NCBI GenBank assembly: GCA_013154005.1
Contig: JAADDK010000102.1
Span: 1-34,914 of the forward strand
DNA from: Methanobacteriota archaeon
Lineage (GTDB): Archaea; Thermoplasmatota; Thermoplasmata; Thermoplasmatales; Aciduliprofundaceae
DNA: 34,914 bases
Direction: 5' to 3'
A program made the translations under genes and the position numbers. Shown in pieces: positions 23,397 through 30,758 of the stretch (position 1 is the stretch's first letter; each line of letters starts with the position of its first letter). A model generated the notes under the pieces. The model did no database searches, was not told the origin of the DNA, and saw nothing but the letters and a program-made list of their open reading frames with translations.

Positions 23397-23430
23397 GGTA
23401 TATCAATATTGCGCAGAAAAAGTTTTAATA
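23397..23430. promoter_or_regulatory. Divergent promoters of birA and priS
   Basis: Two TATA-like boxes share one short gap: minus-strand TATTGATATACC (23397-23408) for birA and plus-strand AGTTTTAATA (23421-23430) for priS. Each is about 27 bases before its start codon; the two start codons are only 78 bases apart. Confidence 0.6.
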
Positions 23431-23454
23431 TGGGGCTGCATAATTGGTAATCGC

Positions 23455-24684
23455 ATGGAAAATGTTGAGTTTTTAAAGGGTGCGTTCAGAAGATACTACC
23501 TAAAAGAAACAGTCTCTCTACCCCCCAGATTTACCCGTAGGGAGTATGGATTTATGTTTTTTGATAAGAAATATGTGCTTCGGCACAAAGGATTTAAAAC
23601 ATTAAAAGAAATAAGACGATTTATGGTGGATAATGTACCTCGTCATGCATATTATTCCACAGCCTATTACTCTTATCCAGATACAAAGGACATGGAAAAG
23701 AAAGGATGGCTCGGTGCTGATCTTATTTTTGATTTGGATGCTGACCACCTACCTGAGACTGAGGGAATGAACTATCTTGAGATGATGGGAGTGGTGAAAA
23801 AAGAAGCACATAGACTTGTAAAAGATTTTCTTATGGATGATTTTGGATTTGATGAGGAATCCTTGAGTATAGCGTTTTCTGGAGGTCGGGGATTTCACAT
23901 ATATGTCCGGCGTAAGGATATTTTTACGCTTGGAAGTGATGAAAGACGTGAAATTGTGAATTATATCACTGGTGAGGGTGTGGATATGGTGAAGCTTCTG
24001 GAAAGTTCGCCCCGTGAATCGCGTAGGAAAGGTGGTTCAGGGGGATATGTACTGGAATTGCCACCTGTAAGTAAGGGAGGCTGGTACAGAAAGCTTACAG
24101 TAGGAATAACAACAGGTGCCCAAGAACTGTATAACATTTACACTCAGTTTGGAAAAGAAGGACTTGTTGCAGAGCTTGATCTGTACCTTAAAAATAAAAA
24201 GTTATCAAAGAAGCTCGCGAGAAAATTGCTTGAGAAAACCCCGAATTATTCTACAAAAATAGAGCTTTTAGCATTTGATAAAGAGTCTAAAAAACTCCAG
24301 GTTTTTGGCAGCGATGCTCTGAGAGATGCATTTCTTTTATACATAAAAGAGAAAATAAGAATAAGGGGTGAAACTGATGAGCCAGTAACTACAGATATAC
24401 ACAGACTTATAAGATTAATTGGCTCACTACACGGAAAGACAGGATTTATAGTTAGGGCTTTATCATATAATGAATTTAAAGATTTTAATCCTGCAAATCC
24501 AAATCATATCTTAGAATTTTTAGTTCCAAAGATATTTAAAGAGAATGAGGTTAAAATAATAAGTAAGGGAAAAATCAATTTACCCTTTGATGTTAGTTCG
24601 GTGGATGGGGAAGTGTGTGTGCCTGAGTATGCCGCAATATTTGCGGTTGCTAGAGGAATGGCCGATTTCATAACCAAATGTTAA
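23455..24684 (+). CDS. priS: DNA primase small (catalytic) subunit
   Basis: A 409-residue PriS. The catalytic acidic motif is DLIFDLDADH (89-98), with Asp residues of the archaeal/eukaryotic primase polymerase site. The phosphate-binding SGGRGFHIYVRR (142-153) and a basic KLTVGITTG and a distal IHRLIRLIGSLHGKTG also fit the family. The usual zinc cysteines between the two motifs are not visible (only Met/Glu/Tyr residues occur there), so this belongs to the zinc-knuckle-less type. An in-frame ATG at 23254 exists but would run through birA promoter and coding sequence; the ATG at 23455 with its TATA box is preferred. It partners with PriL, which is not in the window. It makes RNA primers for DNA replication. 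Confidence 0.95.
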   Translation: MENVEFLKGAFRRYYLKETVSLPPRFTRREYGFMFFDKKYVLRHKGFKTLKEIRRFMVDNVPRHAYYSTAYYSYPDTKDMEKKGWLGADLIFDLDADHLPETEGMNYLEMMGVVKKEAHRLVKDFLMDDFGFDEESLSIAFSGGRGFHIYVRRKDIFTLGSDERREIVNYITGEGVDMVKLLESSPRESRRKGGSGGYVLELPPVSKGGWYRKLTVGITTGAQELYNIYTQFGKEGLVAELDLYLKNKKLSKKLARKLLEKTPNYSTKIELLAFDKESKKLQVFGSDALRDAFLLYIKEKIRIRGETDEPVTTDIHRLIRLIGSLHGKTGFIVRALSYNEFKDFNPANPNHILEFLVPKIFKENEVKIISKGKINLPFDVSSVDGEVCVPEYAAIFAVARGMADFITKC

Positions 24685-24750
24685 TTTACTAAATATAGTT
24701 TATTAATTACGGTTATTTAATCAGGCAAAATGCAGATGAAAAAGAATGGA

Positions 24751-24762
24751 AAAGTATATAAG
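24751..24762 (+). promoter_or_regulatory. TATA-like box of rps17e
   Basis: AAAGTATATAAG, a very good match to an archaeal TATA box, is centred about 28 bases before the ATG at 24785. Confidence 0.7.
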
Positions 24763-24784
24763 AGGGTATCCTTTCTCTCCCAGT

Positions 24785-24991
24785 ATGGGAAACATAAGGC
24801 CATCCAATATAAAAAGAGTTGCTCGCGAGTTGGTGAACACTTACGGCGATAAATTTAATGGCGATTTCGATCATAATAAGAAGGTGGTATCGCAGATTGC
24901 AGATATCCAAACGAAGCGACTTAGAAATATGCTTGCCGGTTATGTGACCCGTTACTGGAAAGTTAAAAAGAGGAGGGAGGAAGGAAGTTAA
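24785..24991 (+). CDS. rps17e: Ribosomal protein S17e
   Basis: A 68-residue archaeal S17e: MGNIRPSNIKRVARELVN at the start, DFDHNKKVV in the middle and LRNMLAGYVTRYWKVKKRR at the end. It is a small-subunit protein of archaea and eukaryotes. The ATG at 24785 is chosen because the family starts MGxIRxxxIKR and because the TATA box is at -28; a longer in-frame ATG at 24746 has no family support. The last 29 bases overlap the end of taw3 on the other strand. Confidence 0.95.
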   Translation: MGNIRPSNIKRVARELVNTYGDKFNGDFDHNKKVVSQIADIQTKRLRNMLAGYVTRYWKVKKRREEGS

Positions 24992-25541
24992 GTTTTTCTT
25001 CAAATCTTTTGAGTTTGTCTTTTACTCTTCTGAGGGTTATATTGCCCATTTCTGAGAGAAATGATATATATTCTTTATTAGTCATAATGATTCCATCTTT
25101 ACCAAGCGGAACACTGAGATTTTCAGTACTCAGGATTTCCAACAGGATCCCATGATGGGTGATATTTCTGATTGAGGAATATTTAAATCCTGCCTCTTTG
25201 GCTAATATTAAAAGGCTCCTGGATTTTTCTAAATTTTCCGCAACTATATGTATTATGGCAGATTGAACCATGAACATAAGCATTCCTGAGTGGTACTCCT
25301 CCATTGCGCGTGTTAGAGTCTCTTCTTTAATTTCATAATGCCATTTTCCTAAAAATCTGGAATTTACTTTGTCTCCAATCATTGGAAGTTCCATTAATAC
25401 TATTCTCCCTGAACAGCTGCTGGTGGTGTAGTATCCGGGAATTGAGTTAATTTTTTCTAAAAGTGGGATTATATCCTGATCAACCCTTCCTTCCGTTTTT
25501 GCTTCTCGATATTTTTTCATGGCGGTATTTTTATCCATCAT
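24963..25541 (-). CDS. taw3: tRNA-Phe wybutosine methyltransferase Taw3/TYW3
   Basis: A 192-residue Taw3/TYW3-family protein. The family motif SSCSGRIVLME is at residues 41-51, with GKWHYEI and MFMVQSAIIHIVAEN in the middle and a C-terminal helical end. It N-methylates the wybutosine precursor at position 37 of tRNA-Phe in the Taw1-2-3 pathway. The start is ambiguous. A GTG at 25548-25550, the ATG at 25539-25541 and the ATG at 25536-25538 all open the same frame; I choose 25541, six bases after GGTG (25548-25551 on the complement). The 3' end overlaps rps17e by 29 bases. Taw1 and Taw2 are not in the window, though the methyltransferase at 26167 is another tRNA/RNA-modification candidate nearby. 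Confidence 0.92.
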   Translation of the reverse strand: MMDKNTAMKKYREAKTEGRVDQDIIPLLEKINSIPGYYTTSSCSGRIVLMELPMIGDKVNSRFLGKWHYEIKEETLTRAMEEYHSGMLMFMVQSAIIHIVAENLEKSRSLLILAKEAGFKYSSIRNITHHGILLEILSTENLSVPLGKDGIIMTNKEYISFLSEMGNITLRRVKDKLKRFEEKLNFLPPSSF

Positions 25542-25590
25542 GGGTATCACCTTATTTAGTTAATATTATTAGTTTATAACAAGAAACTAA

Positions 25591-26034
25591 TCAAGTAAAA
25601 ACCAGTAAACCCCATTTTCCGAGGCTGATTTGTAATCCATATTGGTTCTCTCTCACGTAGCCATTTATTATTTTTATTTTCTTACCAACTTGAAGATTTT
25701 TTAAAGCGTCATCTATTTCATCGTTCCAGAGTACAAATTGGCATATCCCGGAATTGTCTTTTATCGTTACCCTCAGAATCCGATGATTTTTTCTGTTTTC
25801 TATTTCCCCAATGTTTATGATTACCCCCTCCACTGTAGCATTAATTCCATCATACAGCTCGGCTATACGCATTTTATTTCCTGGATTGCGATCTAATTCG
25901 TCCACAATAAGATATGCGATGGCATCATCATCCAGTAACCCTCCATATTTTTCCCTTCGAATGGCAATCTCATCTTTGAATCTACGAAGCGTCATAAGGT
26001 CCGCCACATACTGATAATAATCTTCCACTGACAT
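25591..26034 (-). CDS. Single OB-fold ssDNA-binding (RPA-like) protein
   Basis: A 147-residue protein. An N-terminal helical region with the LDDDAIAYLIVDELDRNPGN pattern, often found in front of archaeal replication protein A OB-folds, precedes one OB-fold (about 64-147): ATVEGVIINIGEIENRKN, VTIKDNSGICQFVLWND, GKKIKIINGYVRENQYGLQI. The TIKDNSG... VLWND / ...INGYVRE pattern is the RPA-type nucleic acid-binding fold. Full archaeal RPA proteins have two or more OB-folds and often a zinc finger, so this is a short form, perhaps a subunit of a heteromeric RPA or a regulator. It has its own TATA-like box (26056-26065) 26 bases before the ATG and stops 50 bases before taw3. Confidence 0.85.
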   Translation of the reverse strand: MSVEDYYQYVADLMTLRRFKDEIAIRREKYGGLLDDDAIAYLIVDELDRNPGNKMRIAELYDGINATVEGVIINIGEIENRKNHRILRVTIKDNSGICQFVLWNDEIDDALKNLQVGKKIKIINGYVRENQYGLQISLGKWGLLVFT

Positions 26035-26055
26035 CCTATCCCCATGCTCAACATC

Positions 26056-26065
26056 CTATAAATTT
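26056..26065 (-). promoter_or_regulatory. TATA-like box of the OB-fold gene
   Basis: Minus-strand AAATTTATAG is centred 26 bases before the ATG at 26034; leaderless-type spacing. Confidence 0.6.
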
Positions 26066-26166
26066 AATGACCTTATCAAATCACTTTTTTTACTTGCAGA
26101 GGGTAGACGTGAAGAACCAAAAATGCTATTCCATGAGGTCGGTGAAAAAATGAAACATAACCTATG

Positions 26167-27288
26167 TTATGTTACATTTTCTGTAGCTATCCATTTATCA
26201 TCTACTCTGAATACTGAGCCCTTTTTATTTCCTTTTAGTGTGGACTCTATTCTTTTTCTGATGGTCCAGTATCCTTCTGGGGGGAGGTCAAATCTCAGGG
26301 TTACCTTTCCTATGCTCTCTTTTCTAAAACATTTTATCAGCTCCTCCATGGAATTTGCAATGCATAATACCCTATAGGGACTAAGAAATGGTGAATCAAT
26401 CCAGTTACCTGTGGCCAGAGTTCTTCTTTTGCCTATATGGAGGTATGTAATTTCATATTTTTTTTGAAATGGATTCAGTAATCTCGCATAGTAAAGCGAT
26501 TCGTCAACTAAATAAATATAATCACTTAACATTGATTTATCAGTAATTATTGTGTCTTTATATCGGAGTTCATCGCTCCAAAAGACACCTTTTTTGGGTA
26601 GTGTAACAGCGATTCTATTATGGGTTTTTATATCACCTACATATGCTGTAAAACGAGTTATTCTCCCATTGATAGATATATACTCTTTACCCCAGGAAAT
26701 AGGAATTTTATCTATAGAAATTTGAGGGGGTAAATCAAAAATATAATTTTTGTCTTTACCGTATTTTCTTATTATTTTTAATGGGGAGGGAATTAATGTT
26801 TCAAGTTTTCTTTCCTCTTCTGATTCGGCCCTGGCCGGGTCTGAGAACAGAATGTCGTATTCTTTTGCAATCCGGTAAATTTTTTCTGAGAAACAATTAC
26901 CATGTATAAATTTAATGTTCTTCGCATTATACGCTGCGGCATTTCTTTTTGCATATTCCACTCGTTTTTTGGATATGTCTATTCCCAGTACTTCCTTGTT
27001 GGTGAAGGAAAAAAATATTGCCTGCAGTCCAACTCCACAGCTTAGATCAGCAATTCTGAAATTTTTTATTTTTTCAGCTCGAAATCTCCCTATTATTTCG
27101 GGTGTGGAGTATCTGAGTCCATAATTATCAAAGTACAGATGATGAACTGAAAATTTATTTTTCATTTTTATTCTACATTTTGCAATTTCATATATCTCTT
27201 CATTAACTTTTTTTAGTATCTTGTCACGTGAATAACCACGTTTAATCATATTTTCGCATAACCGCACTTTTTTTTCTATGCTATCCAC
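26167..27288 (-). CDS. Class I SAM-dependent methyltransferase with THUMP-like C-terminal domain
   Basis: A 373-residue protein. An N-terminal helical domain (about 1-70) precedes a Rossmann methyltransferase core: the SAM loop DLSCGVGLQA (81-90), GIDISKKRVEYAKRNA (acidic residue binding ribose) and the catalytic-type DPARAE (150-155). The C-terminal part (about 290-373) with LRFDLPPEGYWTIRKRIES resembles the THUMP-like domain often fused to this methyltransferase. The DPAR motif and domain order match the class I THUMP-like methyltransferases that modify RNA bases; the exact target is not known. The start is a GTG (27286-27288) with an AT-rich box (minus strand AAGTTTATTTC, 27309-27319) about 26 bases before it. 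Codon use is AT-rich like its neighbours. Confidence 0.85.
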   Translation of the reverse strand: MDSIEKKVRLCENMIKRGYSRDKILKKVNEEIYEIAKCRIKMKNKFSVHHLYFDNYGLRYSTPEIIGRFRAEKIKNFRIADLSCGVGLQAIFFSFTNKEVLGIDISKKRVEYAKRNAAAYNAKNIKFIHGNCFSEKIYRIAKEYDILFSDPARAESEEERKLETLIPSPLKIIRKYGKDKNYIFDLPPQISIDKIPISWGKEYISINGRITRFTAYVGDIKTHNRIAVTLPKKGVFWSDELRYKDTIITDKSMLSDYIYLVDESLYYARLLNPFQKKYEITYLHIGKRRTLATGNWIDSPFLSPYRVLCIANSMEELIKCFRKESIGKVTLRFDLPPEGYWTIRKRIESTLKGNKKGSVFRVDDKWIATENVT

Positions 27289-27416
27289 ATCTTCCCGTAT
27301 ATCTTCAGTGAAATAAACTTTTCACCCAATATCTGTTTTACTTAATTAACAATATAACTTAACATGACTTAGTTAATAACTGATATAACTACAAATATAA
27401 AATTTAAAATTATTAA

Positions 27417-27578
27417 TTACAGAAAACCGAATCTATCCTGAAGTTCTGTTGCAATTTGATTGAGGATCTCTTCAAAGTTTTCACTCTCAATTTTCGTTAC
27501 GTTTCCATCTGGCATAATAATCCTTGCATAGAAACGATCTCCTTCTCTGACTATTTCCACGTCTGCTAGCTTGCTCAT
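27417..27578 (-). CDS. Small protein of 53 residues
   Basis: A 53-residue ORF read on the minus strand from ATG 27576-27578: MSKLADVEIVREGDRFYARI, then a strand-turn-strand segment (IIMPDGNVTKIES) and a helix (NFEEILNQIATELQDRFGF). This is a compact alternating beta-beta-beta-alpha composition with normal codon use. GAGGTGG (complement of 27587-27593) is a good ribosome site with an 8-base spacer. It follows the UPF0200-like gene by 42 bases on the same strand, so the two are likely co-transcribed. No family recognised; it looks like a genuine small archaeal protein. Confidence 0.75.
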   Translation of the reverse strand: MSKLADVEIVREGDRFYARIIMPDGNVTKIESENFEEILNQIATELQDRFGFL

Positions 27579-27620
27579 TTTACTACCACCTCGTATTTAG
27601 GTGTGATGCCAATCTTACAT

Positions 27621-28175
27621 TTAAACTTTCTCCTTTTCGAGTTCCTGTACAAGTTTGCGAACTTTATTATGATATTCATCCAAGGTTGCCGTATTCAGAA
27701 GCATATAATCACTTCGAGCAAATACATTGCCCAGTCCCCAGGAAAGCTCGCGTTCCTCTCTTTCGATAAATTCTTCCCATGTGTGAACATCATCTTCCCG
27801 ATTTCTTCTTATTATTCTTTCAAATCTATCTTTTTGTGTGGCAAATATGCCCACCACAACCACGCCGTTTCCCAGTTCGTCTCGATAAACTCGAACCTCC
27901 TCAGGACAACGCACGCCATCCACAATAACTTTGTTTGGATTCATATTTTTTATTTTTTCAACTGTTCTTTTGGCCCAGATTTCCACACCATGTTTATCTC
28001 GCTCTGAGCCCGCTATTTTTCCCACAATCTCGTTTTTAAGAGGTAAGCCCTGCGCAGCCACAAACTCGCGTACCACATCTCCCATTCTAACTACCGTGAA
28101 TCCCATACCATTTACAGCGTTTACGAATTCCTCTTTTCCTGCTCCGGGCATGCCCACCAGAAGTATTACAAGCAT
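27621..28175 (-). CDS. UPF0200 / dephospho-CoA-kinase-like P-loop kinase
   Basis: A 184-residue P-loop protein with VGMPGAGKEEF (7-17) at the N-terminus, VVRMGDVVREF (helix after strand 2), a DGVRCPEEVRVYR segment (the nucleobase/LID region of the family) and RIIRRNREDD. These match the archaeal UPF0200 proteins, which resemble dephospho-CoA or adenylate kinases. The position after the P-loop Lys is Glu instead of the usual Ser/Thr, so Mg binding may differ. It is probably a small-molecule kinase; the substrate is not established here. A TATA-like box (28197-28209) sits about 28 bases before the ATG. Confidence 0.82.
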   Translation of the reverse strand: MLVILLVGMPGAGKEEFVNAVNGMGFTVVRMGDVVREFVAAQGLPLKNEIVGKIAGSERDKHGVEIWAKRTVEKIKNMNPNKVIVDGVRCPEEVRVYRDELGNGVVVVGIFATQKDRFERIIRRNREDDVHTWEEFIEREERELSWGLGNVFARSDYMLLNTATLDEYHNKVRKLVQELEKEKV

Positions 28176-28196
28176 AGATGAGGTTAAAAACTGAAG

Positions 28197-28209
28197 TTAT
28201 TTAATTTTT
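28197..28209 (-). promoter_or_regulatory. TATA-like box of the UPF0200-like gene
   Basis: Minus-strand AAAATTAAATAAC is centred about 28 bases before the ATG at 28175. Confidence 0.5.
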
Positions 28210-28282
28210 AGCAATCTGAACTTTTTGCATTTGAGAATCTGGATGAGCCCCATAGTTCCAAAAAATCAAAAGGATTTACAGC

Positions 28283-28417
28283 TCAGAAAATGGGGGGAAT
28301 TTTAAACCGTTCATCCTCAAATTTTTGGGGGAGTTCCATTTCGAGTATTTCCTCTATATATTCACATTCGAGATAGATTCTAACCACTTTTGCTCTGCTC
28401 TTTATAAGCAAGCTCAT
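28283..28417 (-). CDS. Small ORF of 44 residues between ribH and the UPF0200-like gene
   Basis: ATG 28415-28417 opens a 44-residue reading: MSLLIKSRAKVVRIYLECEY then IEEILEMELPQKFEDERF and a PPIF end. A TATA-like box (28436-28449) is 25 bases upstream, which supports a leaderless transcript; the box overlaps the ribH stop. After the TGA (28283-28285) the same frame stays open for 24 more sense codons, in a stretch that also looks protein-like (VNPFDFLELW). This may be chance or a nonsense mutation in a longer gene. No family is recognised. Low-complexity and short, so only moderate support. Confidence 0.45.
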   Translation of the reverse strand: MSLLIKSRAKVVRIYLECEYIEEILEMELPQKFEDERFKIPPIF

Positions 28418-28435
28418 GAATTATAATTATAAGAG

Positions 28436-28449
28436 GAGATATTTAACAC
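28436..28449 (-). promoter_or_regulatory. TATA-like box of the 44-residue ORF, overlapping the ribH stop
   Basis: Minus-strand GTGTTAAATATCTC is centred about 25 bases before the ATG at 28417; its first base is the last base of the ribH stop codon. Confidence 0.45.
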
Positions 28450-28874
28450 TATCGCTCATCGAGTTCGCGTATTCGCATGACCAGTTTTACCGCAGATTCC
28501 ACCGCATCTTTCGCTTTCTCTATTCTGGCTTCTGCCTGCAATCGGGACTCTCCAGGACCGGATATCCCCAGGGTCACGGGCTTGCCGTACTCCACGCTCA
28601 AATCTTCAATCTTCCTCGCGGCGTTCTGCATGACTATTTCGTCGTGTTCCGTTTCGCCTTCGATTACCGCGCCGATGGTGACCACGGCATCCACATCGTC
28701 CCTCTCGATTAATTTTTTTGCCAGCAGAGGTATGTCAAATGCGCCCGGAGCTTTAAGCACGTATTTGACCTCTGCTCCTAAAAACTTTGCGTGCTCTTTT
28801 GCGCGCTCCATCATCATCATGGTTATGTCGTAGTTAAATTCGCTCACTACAAATCCCAGATTTATTTTTTTCAT
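28449..28874 (-). CDS. ribH: 6,7-dimethyl-8-ribityllumazine synthase
   Basis: A 141-residue RibH that joins 5-amino-6-ribitylaminouracil and dihydroxybutanone phosphate (made by RibB) to form lumazine. N-terminal [15 protein letters not shown] gives the family start, [13 protein letters not shown] the substrate loop, [16 protein letters not shown] the phosphate/His active site (the His89-equivalent is in EHDE), and TLGISGPGE the next strand. Length is normal. It is the last gene of ribB-ribL-ribC-ribH. GAGAGGTGA (complement of 28881-28889) gives a good ribosome site. Next to it is archaeal riboflavin synthase, a known paralogue of lumazine synthase. Confidence 0.96.
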   Translation of the reverse strand: MKKINLGFVVSEFNYDITMMMMERAKEHAKFLGAEVKYVLKAPGAFDIPLLAKKLIERDDVDAVVTIGAVIEGETEHDEIVMQNAARKIEDLSVEYGKPVTLGISGPGESRLQAEARIEKAKDAVESAVKLVMRIRELDER

Positions 28875-28888
28875 ATTTTTTCACCTCT

Positions 28889-29788
<900 letters not shown>

Positions 29789-29801
<13 letters not shown>

Positions 29802-30478
29802 TTTTCCCACGCCTCTTGAATCTCTTTTCCCTCTACAAATACCAGATTGTGCTCCCTCGCATAGTGCATGGCATCTTTCTTGCTTAATGAGTATCCATCA
29901 TCGCCCAGCATCTCGACTATGGTGGCTGAGGGTATCAATTCTGCCATTTCCACCAGTGCTGTGGATAGCTCCGTGTGTCCCTTTCTGTTATTCAATCCTG
30001 CGGAGATGAGAAGATGCACGTGTCCCGGTGCGATGAATCGAGCACCGAATTCTTTTTTCGGGTCTTTAAGCGCTTCGATATCCCCTATAAACTTCGCAAA
30101 CTCGTAAATTGTTTTTGCTCTTTCTCTGTCCGATATGCCCGTGTAATTCTCCACATGGTTTATGGTGATGGAAAATGCGGGAAGTGAATCGTATTTTACC
30201 GCTCTGGATATGTACCTGAATATTGAAAAATTGCTATTTTCAAACACTTCATGCAGGTATGGCAACTCTAAAATTTTTGCCTTTTTGCCGGGCAGCGTGG
30301 TGCATATTAACCCGCCGCCTTCCTTTCTCATAAACCTGATTTTTTCAGAGTCAATAAACTGTGAAGCGTACACGATATCTGTTTCCTCTTCTCTACCCTC
30401 GGCATCGAACACCAGCACGGGCTCACCTTTTTTTAGCGAATCTATTGCTTTGCTTATCACGAACTCTGCATCTGGCAT
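29789..30478 (-). CDS. ribB: 3,4-dihydroxy-2-butanone-4-phosphate synthase
   Basis: A 229-residue RibB that makes the four-carbon unit of lumazine from ribulose 5-phosphate. It shows the acidic active-site loop DAEGREEETDIVYASQ, the next glycine-rich block RKEGGGLICTTLPG and the C-terminal RKGHTELSTALVEMAEL. Start choice: the ATG at 30476-30478 gives 229 residues, but the TATA-like box (30483-30495) is only about 11 bases upstream. A GTG at 30458-30460 opens ISKAIDSLKKGEPVL, which matches the usual RibB start, and lies 28 bases from the box. I list the longer ATG form; the GTG is a strong alternative. It heads the ribBLCH operon. Confidence 0.93.
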
Positions 30479-30482
30479 GCGA

Positions 30483-30495
30483 ATATATATTTATC
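30483..30495 (-). promoter_or_regulatory. TATA-like box of the ribBLCH operon
   Basis: Minus-strand GATAAATATATAT. Its distance to the internal GTG at 30460 (28 bases) fits a leaderless start better than the annotated ATG. Confidence 0.55.
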
Positions 30496-30537
30496 GACAT
30501 CTACCCACATTTAGGTTAATTGCCGCATGCAGGCGTG

Positions 30538-30551
30538 ATTTTTATATATTG
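30538..30551 (+). promoter_or_regulatory. TATA-like box of the 62-residue membrane protein gene
   Basis: ATTTTTATATATTG is centred 26 bases before the ATG at 30570. Confidence 0.55.
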
Positions 30552-30569
30552 AATGAGGATACACCCTCT

Positions 30570-30758
30570 ATGGACAAAGTAATATGGATACTCAGCTGGA
30601 TCCTCGTGGCAATAGGTGCGGTGTTTTACTTTGCATGGGGGTTCATGTTCGATGTGTGGACAGATGTTGGCCAGTATTCTCTCACTGTAACACTAATCGG
30701 ATTTGGGCTTTTGGGCGCTCTTCTTGCAAAATATAAAGATGAAGAGCCGGCTCAGTAA
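30570..30758 (+). CDS. Small two-helix membrane protein of 62 residues
   Basis: A 62-residue protein with two hydrophobic segments: helix 1 about 4-28 and helix 2 about 37-53, ending KYKDEEPAQ. The start ATG at 30570 has a TATA-like box at -26, so leaderless. A longer in-frame reading reaching back to 30162 lacks any start signal and is rejected. The end overlaps proS by 7 bases. No family is assigned. Confidence 0.78.
   Translation: MDKVIWILSWILVAIGAVFYFAWGFMFDVWTDVGQYSLTVTLIGFGLLGALLAKYKDEEPAQ

Noticed and set aside
23254-23454. Upstream extension of priS
   Set aside because: It runs back through the birA gene and both promoters. The family start and the TATA box fit the ATG at 23455.
28283-28285. 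TGA read as selenocysteine
   Set aside because: No SECIS-like element was recognised and Sec machinery is known only in a few archaeal lineages unlike this one.
30162-30569. Upstream extension of the small membrane protein gene
   Set aside because: It is antisense to ribB and has no start signal; the TATA box at -26 supports the ATG at 30570.
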